The notes beneath the pieces are model-generated. The model did not search any database. It worked only from the letters and a program-made list of their open reading frames with translations, and had not been told where the DNA came from. DNA of 61,102 bases from UBA2357 sp041678045 (GTDB lineage: Bacteria > Pseudomonadota > Gammaproteobacteria > Burkholderiales > Rhodocyclaceae), in contig JBAYOV010000020.1 of the NCBI GenBank assembly GCA_041678045.1, positions 1-61,102 on the forward strand, read 5' to 3'. Shown here one piece after another: positions 46,470 through 54,146 of the stretch (positions are counted from its first letter, which is position 1; each line of letters starts with the position of its first letter). The translations under genes and the position numbers were made by a program.

Positions 46470-46503
46470 TGGTGTTTGGCAAAGCGCGTCGAGAGGGTTT
46501 GCC

Positions 46504-48060
46504 ATGAACGTCATTTCCAGCCTGGGCCGGGTAGGCAACACCGTGTTCCAGTACGCCGTCGAGCAGTCTGCCGTGGCCGTCACGATTACCGACGAGCAAG
46601 CCAGGGTGCTGTATGTGAATCCGGCCTTCACCCGCATCACCGGCTACAGGGCTGACGAGGTGATCGGTCGCAATCAATCGCTGCTGTCGTACAAGCGCAC
46701 GCCGCGCGATGTGTATGCCCAGATGTGGCAGGCGCTGCTCACCGGCCAGCCCTGGTCGGGGCGTCTGCTCAACCGCCGCAAGGACGGTACGCCGTATGTC
46801 GCGGAGCTGACCGTGACGCCGGTGAGTGCGCCGGACGACGCCTCCGAAGGGCGTTATTACCTGGGGCTGCACCGCGATGTCACCGAGGAGCATCGTCAGG
46901 CGCAGGTGCTGGCCAATCACAAGCACCTGATCGAGTCGGTGATTGCCGTGGCGCCGATGGCGATTGCCCTCATCAATAGCCAGGGCGAGGTGGTGCTGGA
47001 CAATCCCGCGTATCAGCGGGTGGTGAGCGAACTGGGCATGGCCGAGCCCGCGCATGCGGTGATGACGGCGCTGCGTGACGACATGGGGGAGGCCTTTACC
47101 CATGCGATGGCGCACCGCCGGCCGCTGCACAACCGGGAAGTGCGCTTCGAGCGGACAGGCGGGGAACCGTGCTGGTTCTCGTGCTCTCTGGCCTGGTTCG
47201 AGGAGCATTCCACTGCGCCCGACGGCTTCTATGGCGCCGCCAGCAGCGACTACACCCTGCTGATGATGCACGACATCACGGCGGCACGCCGTCAGCAGGA
47301 GGCGCTGCGTCTGGCAATGCTGCGCGAGCATCTTTCCGAAAGCGAGTTCAATCAGGCCCTGCGCGAGACGCTCGGAGGCGCCATTTTCCAGTTGCAGGGG
47401 CCGGTGAACCTGATCTCGGTGGCGGCTGCGCTGCAGCGGCGCCGCAGCGGACCTGCTGCGGCAGATTCCGATCCGCTGCTCAAGGCGCTCGACGATGCAC
47501 GGCAGGCCGGACAGCAGGCCATCGAAGCACTGCATGCGGCGATGCCACCGGAACGCATGGGCACGCTTGGGCGGGTGAATCTGAACGAGGTGCTGCACGA
47601 TGTGCTGATGCTTGAAACCCGCACCCTGCTGTCCGCAGGGGTGACGGTGGACTGGCAGCCGGCCCATGTGCTGCCTGCGGTGCAGGGTGATCCGGCGGCT
47701 TTGCGGACCCTGTTCCGGCAATTGCTGCTCAACGCCATCGAGGCGATGAATGTACGCGGCTGGGCCGAGCGCAACGTGCGGGTGGGCACGCAGGCGTCCG
47801 CAGAGCGGGTAGAGGTGGACATCACCGACTCGGGCCCCGGCATTCCGGAAGCGTTGCGGCGGAAGGTGTTCGAACCCTTCTTCTCGACCAAGCGTACTCA
47901 TCGGGGCGCCCGCGGCATGGGGCTGTCGGTGGTGCAGGAAGTGGTCAGCCGTCATCGTGGGGTGCTGGAGATCGATCCGCAGCACCGTGACGGCTGCCGC
48001 ATCGTGGTGAGTTTTCCGGTGGCGCGTGTGGCAGCGGAATATCTGGAGGAGGCCGAATGA
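46504..48060 (+). CDS. nifL: Nitrogen fixation regulatory flavoprotein NifL
   Basis: 518 residues. PAS1 (about 14-130; AVTITDEQARVLYVNPAFTR, then SLLSYKRTPRDVYAQMW) should bind FAD and sense redox. PAS2 covers about 145-270. A helical H domain follows (about 285-345), then a GHKL ATP-binding domain with N-box LLLNAIEAM, DITDSGPGIPE, FEPFFSTK and GARGMGLSVVQEVV. The H-box has no phospho-accepting histidine (it reads IFQLQGPVNLISVAAAL), so it works by protein contact rather than phosphotransfer. It inhibits NifA under oxygen or fixed nitrogen. The stop overlaps nifA as ATGA. The start at 46504 is right after the sigma-54 promoter. Confidence 0.93.
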   Translation: MNVISSLGRVGNTVFQYAVEQSAVAVTITDEQARVLYVNPAFTRITGYRADEVIGRNQSLLSYKRTPRDVYAQMWQALLTGQPWSGRLLNRRKDGTPYVAELTVTPVSAPDDASEGRYYLGLHRDVTEEHRQAQVLANHKHLIESVIAVAPMAIALINSQGEVVLDNPAYQRVVSELGMAEPAHAVMTALRDDMGEAFTHAMAHRRPLHNREVRFERTGGEPCWFSCSLAWFEEHSTAPDGFYGAASSDYTLLMMHDITAARRQQEALRLAMLREHLSESEFNQALRETLGGAIFQLQGPVNLISVAAALQRRRSGPAAADSDPLLKALDDARQAGQQAIEALHAAMPPERMGTLGRVNLNEVLHDVLMLETRTLLSAGVTVDWQPAHVLPAVQGDPAALRTLFRQLLLNAIEAMNVRGWAERNVRVGTQASAERVEVDITDSGPGIPEALRRKVFEPFFSTKRTHRGARGMGLSVVQEVVSRHRGVLEIDPQHRDGCRIVVSFPVARVAAEYLEEAE

Positions 48061-49616
48061 ACGCGACGCTTTCCTCTCGTGACGAACGGCTTCGCGAGGC
48101 GCGCATTGCATGGCTGGAGAGCTCGCTCGAGGCGCTGTACCGGGTCAGCCGGGTGCTCTCGCGCAGCCTGCAGTTGAGCGAAACCCTCTCCGAAGTGCTG
48201 CGCGTGCTCGATGACGAGTGCGGCTACAACCGGGCGCTGGTCACGGTGAATGAACCGGATGGCGAGTCGATGGCCCTCTGTGCGCTGCATGGCGTGGAAA
48301 GCCGGTTCGATCCGGATCTGCGCTGGCGCGCCGGGGAGGGGGTGATCGGGCAGGTGCAGCTGACCGGGCGACCGATCATGCTGCACCGGCTGGCCGAAGA
48401 CCGGCGTTATCTGTCGCAGCGGGGGCTGCTCGACGGGGAGGCGCCATTCATCGGCGTGCCGATCCGGGTCGGGCACGAGACGCTGGGGGTGATCGCGGTT
48501 CAACCGCCGCTGACCGATGTCGATGTGCTCGACGATCATGCCCATTTCTGTGAGATGGTGGCCAACCTGGTGGGCCAGAGCGTGCGCCTGGCCTCGCAGG
48601 TGCGCCAGGAACGGCGTGATCTGGCCGAGGAGCGCGATGCCCTGCGACGCACGGTGCGCAATCGCTTCGGTTTTGACAATGTGGTCGGGCGCACGCCGCG
48701 CATGAAAATGGTGTTCGAACAGGTACGGCAGGTTGCCAAATGGAACACCACAGTGCTGGTGCGGGGCGAAACCGGCACCGGGAAGGAGTTGATCGCGCAG
48801 GCGATTCATTACAACTCGCCGAGGGCCTCCGGGCCTTTCGTGAAGCTCAACTGTGCGGCGCTGCCCGAAAACCTGCTGGAGTCCGAACTGTTCGGCCACG
48901 AAAAAGGGGCGTTTACCGGCGCGATGAGCCAGCGCAAGGGGCGGTTCGAAATGGCGGACTCGGGGACCCTGTTTCTGGATGAAATCGGCGAGATCTCCGC
49001 TTCGTTCCAGGCCAAGCTGCTGCGCGTGCTGCAGGAAGGCGAGCTGGAACGGGTGGGCGGCGGGCGTACCCTGCGGGTGGATGTGCGGGTGATCGCGGCG
49101 ACCAATCGCGACCTGGAGTCCGAAGTTGAACAGGGGCGGTTTCGCGAAGATTTGTACTACCGCCTGAACGTGATGCCGATCAACCTGCCGCCCCTGCGCG
49201 AGCGGGTGGAGGACATTCCGGACATCGCACGTCATCTGATGCAGAAGATTTCCGGTGTCCAGGGGCGCACCTTGCAGATTACCGACGACGCGATACGGGT
49301 GCTGCTGCATCACAGCTGGCCGGGCAATGTGCGCGAGCTGGAGAACTGTATCGAGCGTGCCGCCGTGATGAGCGACGACGGCACGATCAACCGGGACCTG
49401 ATCCTGATTTCGGGCATCGAGGAGCGGGTCAGCCCGATGCGCGGGGGCGCAGCCCTCGACCTGCAGGACCCCGACCTCGACGAGCGCGAGCGGGTGATTG
49501 CCGCACTGGAACAGGCTGGCTGGGTGCAGGCCAAGGCTGCCCGCCTGCTCAACATGACTCCGCGCCAGATTGCCTACCGGGTGCAGACGCTCAACATCAA
49601 AATGCGGCAAATCTGA
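48057..49616 (+). CDS. nifA: Nif-specific sigma-54 activator NifA
   Basis: 519 residues. An N-terminal GAF domain (about 25-180) is followed by the AAA+ domain: Walker A GETGTGKE (about 237-244), the sigma-54 contact loop GAFTGA (about 284-289), Walker B-like GTLFLDEIGEI, and WPGNVRELENC. A Fis-type HTH closes the protein (QAKAARLLNMTPRQIAYRV). The cysteine cluster that makes many alpha- and betaproteobacterial NifA proteins oxygen-sensitive is absent (only the ELENC cysteine is found in that part), consistent with control by the co-encoded NifL. It should activate the TGT-N10-ACA sites seen here. Confidence 0.95.
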   Translation: MNATLSSRDERLREARIAWLESSLEALYRVSRVLSRSLQLSETLSEVLRVLDDECGYNRALVTVNEPDGESMALCALHGVESRFDPDLRWRAGEGVIGQVQLTGRPIMLHRLAEDRRYLSQRGLLDGEAPFIGVPIRVGHETLGVIAVQPPLTDVDVLDDHAHFCEMVANLVGQSVRLASQVRQERRDLAEERDALRRTVRNRFGFDNVVGRTPRMKMVFEQVRQVAKWNTTVLVRGETGTGKELIAQAIHYNSPRASGPFVKLNCAALPENLLESELFGHEKGAFTGAMSQRKGRFEMADSGTLFLDEIGEISASFQAKLLRVLQEGELERVGGGRTLRVDVRVIAATNRDLESEVEQGRFREDLYYRLNVMPINLPPLRERVEDIPDIARHLMQKISGVQGRTLQITDDAIRVLLHHSWPGNVRELENCIERAAVMSDDGTINRDLILISGIEERVSPMRGGAALDLQDPDLDERERVIAALEQAGWVQAKAARLLNMTPRQIAYRVQTLNIKMRQI

Positions 49617-49642
49617 GCGGGCGTCCCGAAAGACGCCGGGCG

Positions 49643-49658
49643 TGTGAGGACTCGTACA
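49643..49658. promoter_or_regulatory. NifA upstream activator site 1 of nifB
   Basis: TGTGAGGACTCGTACA fits TGT-N10-ACA exactly. It lies 86 bases upstream of the -24 box of the nifB promoter and 27 bases after the nifA stop. Confidence 0.7.
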
Positions 49659-49666
49659 GCCAGCCC

Positions 49667-49682
49667 TGTCGGGTGTACGACA
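49667..49682. promoter_or_regulatory. NifA upstream activator site 2 of nifB
   Basis: TGTCGGGTGTACGACA fits TGT-N10-ACA and is itself nearly palindromic. It starts 24 bases after site 1 and ends 62 bases before the -24 box. Confidence 0.75.
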
Positions 49683-49744
49683 AAAGCACTCCGGCAGCTT
49701 TGTTAAGATGTTGAATGTTTTGTGTTTTTTTGTTCTGATTGGGG

Positions 49745-49760
49745 TGGTACGCCACTTGCG
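49745..49760 (+). promoter_or_regulatory. Sigma-54 promoter of the nifB operon
   Basis: TGGTACGCCACTTGCG has GG and GC exactly ten bases apart and differs from TGGCACGnnnnTTGCW at two positions. The predicted start near 49771 gives a short leader before nifB at 49797. Confidence 0.82.
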
Positions 49761-49796
49761 GATGAGTTTCTGTCAATCATCGCAAGGGGAACGACG

Positions 49797-51314
49797 ATGG
49801 AACTCCCGGTCATCAGCAACGCCGCACCTGCCGCCGCCAGCGGCTGTAGCTCCAGTGGCTGTGGCAGCGCGCCGGATGCGCTGGCGCATCTGCCCGACCA
49901 CATCCGCGCCAAGGTGCAGGACCATCCCTGTTATTCGGAAGAGGCCCACCACCACTTTGCCCGCATGCACGTGGCAGTGGCCCCGGCCTGCAACATCCAG
50001 TGCAACTACTGCAACCGCAAGTACGACTGTTCCAACGAGTCGCGCCCGGGGGTGGTGTCGGAGTTGATGACGCCCACGCAGGCGGTGAAAAAGACGCTCG
50101 CGGTGGCCGCCGCCATCCCGCAGATGAGCGTGCTGGGCATTGCTGGCCCCGGAGACCCCCTGGCCAACCCGGAACGCACCTTCGAGACCTTCCGCATGCT
50201 CTCGGAGCAGGCCCCGGACATCAAGCTGTGCGTGTCCACCAACGGCCTGTCCTTGCCGGACTGCGTCGACGAACTGGCCAGGCACAACATCGACCACGTC
50301 ACCATCACCATCAACTGCGTCGATCCCGAAATCGGCGCGCAGATCTACCCGTGGATCTTCTGGAACAACCGCCGCATCCGTGGCGTGGAAGGTGCGCGCA
50401 TCCTCATCGAGCAGCAGCAAAAAGGTCTGGAGATGCTCACTGCGCGCGGCATTCTGGTGAAGGTCAACTCGGTGATGATCCCCGGCGTCAACGACCAGCA
50501 CCTCCAGGAGGTGTCGAAGATCGTCAAGGCCAAGGGCGCCTTCCTGCACAACGTCATGCCGCTGATCGCCGAGGCCGAGCACGGCACCTACTACGGCATC
50601 ATGGGCCAGCGCGAACCCACCGCGCTGGAGCTCGAAGCCCTGCAGGACGCCTGTGCCGGCGACATGGCCATGATGCGCCACTGCCGCCAGTGCCGTGCCG
50701 ATGCGGTCGGCATGCTGGGCGAGGACCGTGGCGACGAATTCACGCTCGACAAGATCGACGCCATGGAGATCGACTACGCCAGCGCAATGGTCGAGCGCGC
50801 GAAAGTGCATGAGCAGATCGCCGCCGAACTGGAGATGAAGCGCCAACTGCGCAGCGCGCCCAGGTTCCAGCCCGAAGGGGTGGATATCGAGCCAGCCGCC
50901 CCCGTGCTGCGCAATGTGCGCATCGCCGTGGCCACCAAGGGCGGCGGGGTGATCAACGAGCACTTCGGCCACGCCCACGAATTCCTGGTGTACGAAGTCG
51001 GCCCGCAGTCGGCGCGCTTCCTCGGTCACCGCAAGTGCACGCCCTACTGCATGGGCGACACCTCCTGTGGCGACGGCGAAACCGTGCTCGCCGGCATCAT
51101 CCGCTCGCTCGAAGGCGTCGAAGTGCTGCTCGCCAGCAAGATCGGCTTCGAGCCCTGGGGCGACCTGGAAAAGGCCGGCATCCAGCCCAATGGCGAACAC
51201 GCCATGGAGGCCATCGATGACGCGCTGCGCGCGGTGTATGACGAACTGGCTGCCGCCGGCAAGCTCGCCGTGCCGAGTCCGGCTGTGGTCGCCATGGCCG
51301 CCGTGGCGGCCTGA
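49797..51314 (+). CDS. nifB: Nitrogenase cofactor biosynthesis protein NifB
   Basis: 505-residue radical SAM enzyme that builds the carbide-containing 8Fe core (NifB-co) of the nitrogenase cofactor. The N-terminal HP-CYSEEAHHHFARMHVAVAP segment leads into the radical-SAM cysteines CNIQCNYC (Cys65, 69, 72). Other conserved features are GPGDPLANPE, CVSTNGL and the C-rich HCRQCRADAVG. The C-terminal 120 residues (from about 385) form a NifX/NafY-like domain (VRIAVATKGGGVINEHFGHAHEFLVY). First gene of a nif operon; ATG 49797 follows the AAGGGG ribosome site. Confidence 0.96.
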   Translation: MELPVISNAAPAAASGCSSSGCGSAPDALAHLPDHIRAKVQDHPCYSEEAHHHFARMHVAVAPACNIQCNYCNRKYDCSNESRPGVVSELMTPTQAVKKTLAVAAAIPQMSVLGIAGPGDPLANPERTFETFRMLSEQAPDIKLCVSTNGLSLPDCVDELARHNIDHVTITINCVDPEIGAQIYPWIFWNNRRIRGVEGARILIEQQQKGLEMLTARGILVKVNSVMIPGVNDQHLQEVSKIVKAKGAFLHNVMPLIAEAEHGTYYGIMGQREPTALELEALQDACAGDMAMMRHCRQCRADAVGMLGEDRGDEFTLDKIDAMEIDYASAMVERAKVHEQIAAELEMKRQLRSAPRFQPEGVDIEPAAPVLRNVRIAVATKGGGVINEHFGHAHEFLVYEVGPQSARFLGHRKCTPYCMGDTSCGDGETVLAGIIRSLEGVEVLLASKIGFEPWGDLEKAGIQPNGEHAMEAIDDALRAVYDELAAAGKLAVPSPAVVAMAAVAA

Positions 51315-51328
51315 AGGGGAGAACCGAC

Positions 51329-51619
51329 ATGTCGCTCGAAATCCTGGATGTCTGTGTGGGGTGCTATGCCTGCGAACCGCTGTGTCCGAACAAGGCGATC
51401 AGCGCCGTGATGCAACCGGGGCAACCCCTGTTCTTCATTCATCCGGACAAGTGCACCGAATGCCTGGGGGATCATGATTTGCCCCAGTGCGCGGAAATCT
51501 GTCCGATCGAAGGGGCGATCGTCGATGAGTATGGCGACCCGCTCAATCCGCCGGGCTCGCTCACCGGTATTCCGCTGCATCTGCTGGAGCAGATGAGGGA
51601 GGCCGAATGTCGTCAGTAA
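51329..51619 (+). CDS. fdxN: 2[4Fe-4S] ferredoxin, FdxN/FdxB type
   Basis: 96 residues. Cluster one has CVGCYACEPLCP (Cys9, 12, 15, 19). Cluster two has the longer spacing C-x2-C-x8-C-x3-C (Cys42, 45, 54, 58) typical of nif-linked bacterial ferredoxins. It may donate electrons to NifB or to nitrogenase reductase; a nifB-adjacent position favours either. It starts 14 bases after nifB, and its last 13 bases overlap nifO. Confidence 0.9.
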   Translation: MSLEILDVCVGCYACEPLCPNKAISAVMQPGQPLFFIHPDKCTECLGDHDLPQCAEICPIEGAIVDEYGDPLNPPGSLTGIPLHLLEQMREAECRQ

Positions 51620-52050
51620 CGTTCTGGTGGAAGCCCGGTTGCGCCACCAACACCCGCCAGATCCGGCTGCTGGAAAAGGCCGGCTGTCAGGTCAAGGTGT
51701 GTGACCTGCTCACCGAGTTGTGGACGCCGCCCCGGCTGGAAGTCTTTTTTGCGGAAATGCCGGTCAGCGAGTGGTTCAACCGTTCGGCCCCCCGCATCAA
51801 GAGTGGCGAGGTGGTGCCCGTGGGCATGGCGCGCGAGCAGGCGCTGGCGCAGATGCTGCTCGACCCCTTGCTCATTCGTCGTCCGTTGATCGAGCTCAAT
51901 GGTCAGTACATGGCCGGGTTTGATGCACAGTGGCTGCTGGCCCAAGGGGTGACGCTGCCTGCAGGCGAGTTGCCCGAAGCGTGCTCCCACCCGGCGGCAC
52001 GCAGCGGGGTGGCCCGCTGTGGCTCGTCCGGCAGCGGTGGCGTGTCATGA
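51607..52050 (+). CDS. nifO: Nitrogenase-associated ArsC-like protein NifO
   Basis: 147 residues of the ArsC/Spx thioredoxin-like family. FWWKPGCATNTRQIRLLEKAGC, then SEWFNRSAPRIKSGEVVP and LLIRRPLIELNGQYMAGF are typical of the nif-linked branch called NifO. The redox Cys11 is present. In Azotobacter NifO affects molybdenum use between nitrogenase and nitrate reductase. The C-terminal 25 residues are a Ser/Gly/Ala-rich extension. It overlaps the ferredoxin gene upstream by 13 bases and the flavodiiron gene downstream by four, so all three are translationally coupled. Confidence 0.85.
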   Translation: MSSVTFWWKPGCATNTRQIRLLEKAGCQVKVCDLLTELWTPPRLEVFFAEMPVSEWFNRSAPRIKSGEVVPVGMAREQALAQMLLDPLLIRRPLIELNGQYMAGFDAQWLLAQGVTLPAGELPEACSHPAARSGVARCGSSGSGGVS

Positions 52051-53336
52051 ACACGCCGGTGCAGGTGCGTGCGGGGGTGCCGGTCGCGTTGATGCCCGGG
52101 GTGCATTGGGTGGGGGCGCTCGACCCGGATCTGCGCCAGTTCGACATCATCCTGCGCACGGCCAACGGCACCACTTACAACGCCTATGCGGTGCGCGGAC
52201 TCGACGGGGTGGTGGTGATCGACACGGTGAAGGCCGAGTTTGCCGAGGCCTTCTTCGAGCGGCTGTGGGCCTGCTGCGAACCGCACGAGATCCAGGCCAT
52301 CGTGCTCAACCACCTGGAGCCCGACCATACCGGGGCCCTGCCCGAACTGCTGGCCGCCGCACCCCAGGCCCGGGTCTATCTGTCGGCGCCCGCGCTGAAG
52401 ATGCTCAAGGGGCTGGTGAAGGGCGGACTCGACGACAGCCGTATCGTGGTGGTCGATGAGGACACGCGGATTTCACTCGGGGGCAAGACCCTGCGCTTTC
52501 TGTATACCCCGTATTTGCACTGGCCGGATACCCAATGCACCTGGATCGAGGAAGACCGCCTGCTGTTTTCAGGCGACGTATTCGGTTGCCACTTCTGCGA
52601 CGCCCGCCTGTTCAACGATGCAGTGGGCGATTTCCGCTTTTCATTCGATTACTACTACCAGCACATCATGCGCCCCTTCCGGGAGCATGTGCTCAATGCC
52701 CTTGAGCAGATCGAGGCCCTGCCGGTGCGCATGATTGCCCCGGCTCATGGTCCGATCCTGCGTGACCGGCCCGACACCTATGTCCGCAGCTACCGGCAAC
52801 TGGCCGCGCCCCTGCTGGCCAACGAGGCGGGCGGACGGGACAAGACCCTGCTGGTGTTCTACATCAGCGCGTATGGCAATACCGCCCGCATGGCCGAGGC
52901 CGTGCGTGACGGCGCCGAAGGGGTGGAGGGCGTGCGGGTGTCGCTGTATGACCTGGCCGGCGGCGAGGTGGCCCCCTTCGTCGATCTGATCGAGGAGGCG
53001 GACGGGCTGGTGTTCGGCTCCCCCACCATCAACGGCGATGCGGTCAAGCCGGTGTGGGATCTGCTGTCCTCCCTCACCGTGGTGAAGGTGAAGGGCAAGC
53101 TCGGCGCGGCCTTCGGCTCCTTTGGCTGGAGCGGTGAGGCCGTCGGGATGATCGAGGACCGCCTGCGCGGCCTCAAGCTGCGTGTGCCGCGCACGGGGCT
53201 GCGGGTCAAGCTGATCCCCACCGATGAAGAACTCCAGGACTGTACCCGGCTGGGTCGGGAGCTGGCCGAGCACCTGGTGGGACGCAGCGCTCCCCGGCAC
53301 ATCGACTTCACCGCACCGGGGGCGCTCAGCGCATGA
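52047..53336 (+). CDS. Flavodiiron protein (FprA-type O2/NO reductase)
   Basis: 429 residues. The metallo-beta-lactamase-like domain holds all diiron ligands: HLEPDH (His89, Glu91, Asp93), His158 in YLHWPDTQ, Asp177 in FSGDVFG and His234 in APAHGP. The flavodoxin domain starts near 270 (LLVFYISAYGNTARMAEAV) and includes FGSPTINGDAVKPVWDLL. It should reduce O2 to water (or NO) without making radicals. ATG 52047 overlaps the nifO stop as ATGA. In the middle of a nif operon its likely task is to scavenge oxygen near nitrogenase; that is inferred from position. Confidence 0.9.
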   Translation: MNTPVQVRAGVPVALMPGVHWVGALDPDLRQFDIILRTANGTTYNAYAVRGLDGVVVIDTVKAEFAEAFFERLWACCEPHEIQAIVLNHLEPDHTGALPELLAAAPQARVYLSAPALKMLKGLVKGGLDDSRIVVVDEDTRISLGGKTLRFLYTPYLHWPDTQCTWIEEDRLLFSGDVFGCHFCDARLFNDAVGDFRFSFDYYYQHIMRPFREHVLNALEQIEALPVRMIAPAHGPILRDRPDTYVRSYRQLAAPLLANEAGGRDKTLLVFYISAYGNTARMAEAVRDGAEGVEGVRVSLYDLAGGEVAPFVDLIEEADGLVFGSPTINGDAVKPVWDLLSSLTVVKVKGKLGAAFGSFGWSGEAVGMIEDRLRGLKLRVPRTGLRVKLIPTDEELQDCTRLGRELAEHLVGRSAPRHIDFTAPGALSA

Positions 53337-53375
53337 ACAACACAACACGTCGCACGCGACGCACAAGGAGGAAAC

Positions 53376-53663
53376 ATGCCCAAGGCCCAGGTCACATTTG
53401 AAGATATCGACGTCACCGTCACCGTTCCGGCGGGCACCCGTCTCATCGAGGTGTCCGAAAAGGTCGGTGCCGGCATCACCTATGGTTGCCGGGAAGGTGA
53501 GTGCGGCACCTGCATGATGAAGATTTCCTCCGGCGGTGAGCACCTGTCCAGCCCTTCGGTGCTTGAAGACAAGGTACTCAAGGAAAACTATGCCGGCGCA
53601 GCCACCCGCCTGGCCTGTCAGGCCCAGGTGCTGGGCGGGCATGTCGTGGTGCGTCCGGGTTGA
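53376..53663 (+). CDS. Plant-type [2Fe-2S] ferredoxin
   Basis: 95 residues, beta-grasp ferredoxin. Ligands are Cys38, Cys43, Cys46 and Cys81 (GCREGECGTCMM and RLACQ), the normal C-x4-C-x2-C...C spacing. GAGGAAAC before the ATG is the ribosome site. It sits between the flavodiiron gene and the Shethna-II-like gene and is a candidate electron donor to the flavodiiron protein or to nitrogenase. Confidence 0.88.
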   Translation: MPKAQVTFEDIDVTVTVPAGTRLIEVSEKVGAGITYGCREGECGTCMMKISSGGEHLSSPSVLEDKVLKENYAGAATRLACQAQVLGGHVVVRPG

Positions 53664-53710
53664 TCGGTCCTCGCAGCACACTCTTTTTTCAACACACACG
53701 GAGTACAGCA

Positions 53711-54061
53711 ATGCCCAATATCACTTTTTCCAGTCCCATTCACAAGGACAAGACGGTGTATGCCGTGGCCGGGTCGCACACCCAGACCATCCTCAAGGTG
53801 GCCAAGGAAAACCACATCCCGATCGACTTTTCCTGCGAAGACGGGGAATGCGCCACCTGTATGGTGAAGGTCACCGTGCTGTCGAAAAAGGGCAGCATGG
53901 CTGGCCCGCTGACCGACAAGGAGGTGCTGGTGCTCAAGGAACACAAGAAGATCACCGCCGAGGAGATCGAGCGCATGCGTGTCGATGACGTGCCGTCCTC
54001 GCCGTGGCGCCTGGCCTGCCAGCTGATCCTGCGCGACGAGGATCTGCTGGTCGAGTACTGA
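53711..54061 (+). CDS. Shethna protein II (FeSII)-like [2Fe-2S] ferredoxin, probable nitrogenase protection protein
   Basis: 116 residues. Ligands are Cys42, 47, 50 and 103 (SCEDGECATC and WRLACQ). Beyond the ferredoxin core it has the features I associate with Azotobacter FeSII: an ITFSSP opening, an inserted lysine/glutamate-rich segment between the third and fourth ligands (LTDKEVLVLKEHKKITAEEI) and the ending DEDLLVEY. FeSII binds oxidised nitrogenase and locks it in an inactive O2-tolerant complex. The start at ATG 53711 gives the family-like N-terminus. The likeness is judged from memory, without an alignment. Confidence 0.82.
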   Translation: MPNITFSSPIHKDKTVYAVAGSHTQTILKVAKENHIPIDFSCEDGECATCMVKVTVLSKKGSMAGPLTDKEVLVLKEHKKITAEEIERMRVDDVPSSPWRLACQLILRDEDLLVEY

Positions 54062-54081
54062 TCCCGGCAGGGGTGGGTTCA

Positions 54082-54111
54082 TGCCGGCGCGCACTGCGCT
54101 GAGCGCCGGCA
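54082..54111. terminator. Hairpin between the FeSII-like gene and nifQ
   Basis: TGCCGGCGC (54082-54090) pairs with GCGCCGGCA (54103-54111) over a 12-base loop. No T-run follows. It may stabilise the upstream message or attenuate nifQ-draG. Confidence 0.45.
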
Positions 54112-54146
54112 ATGCGCGAAAGAACATCATTCAGGGGATTCGAAAC

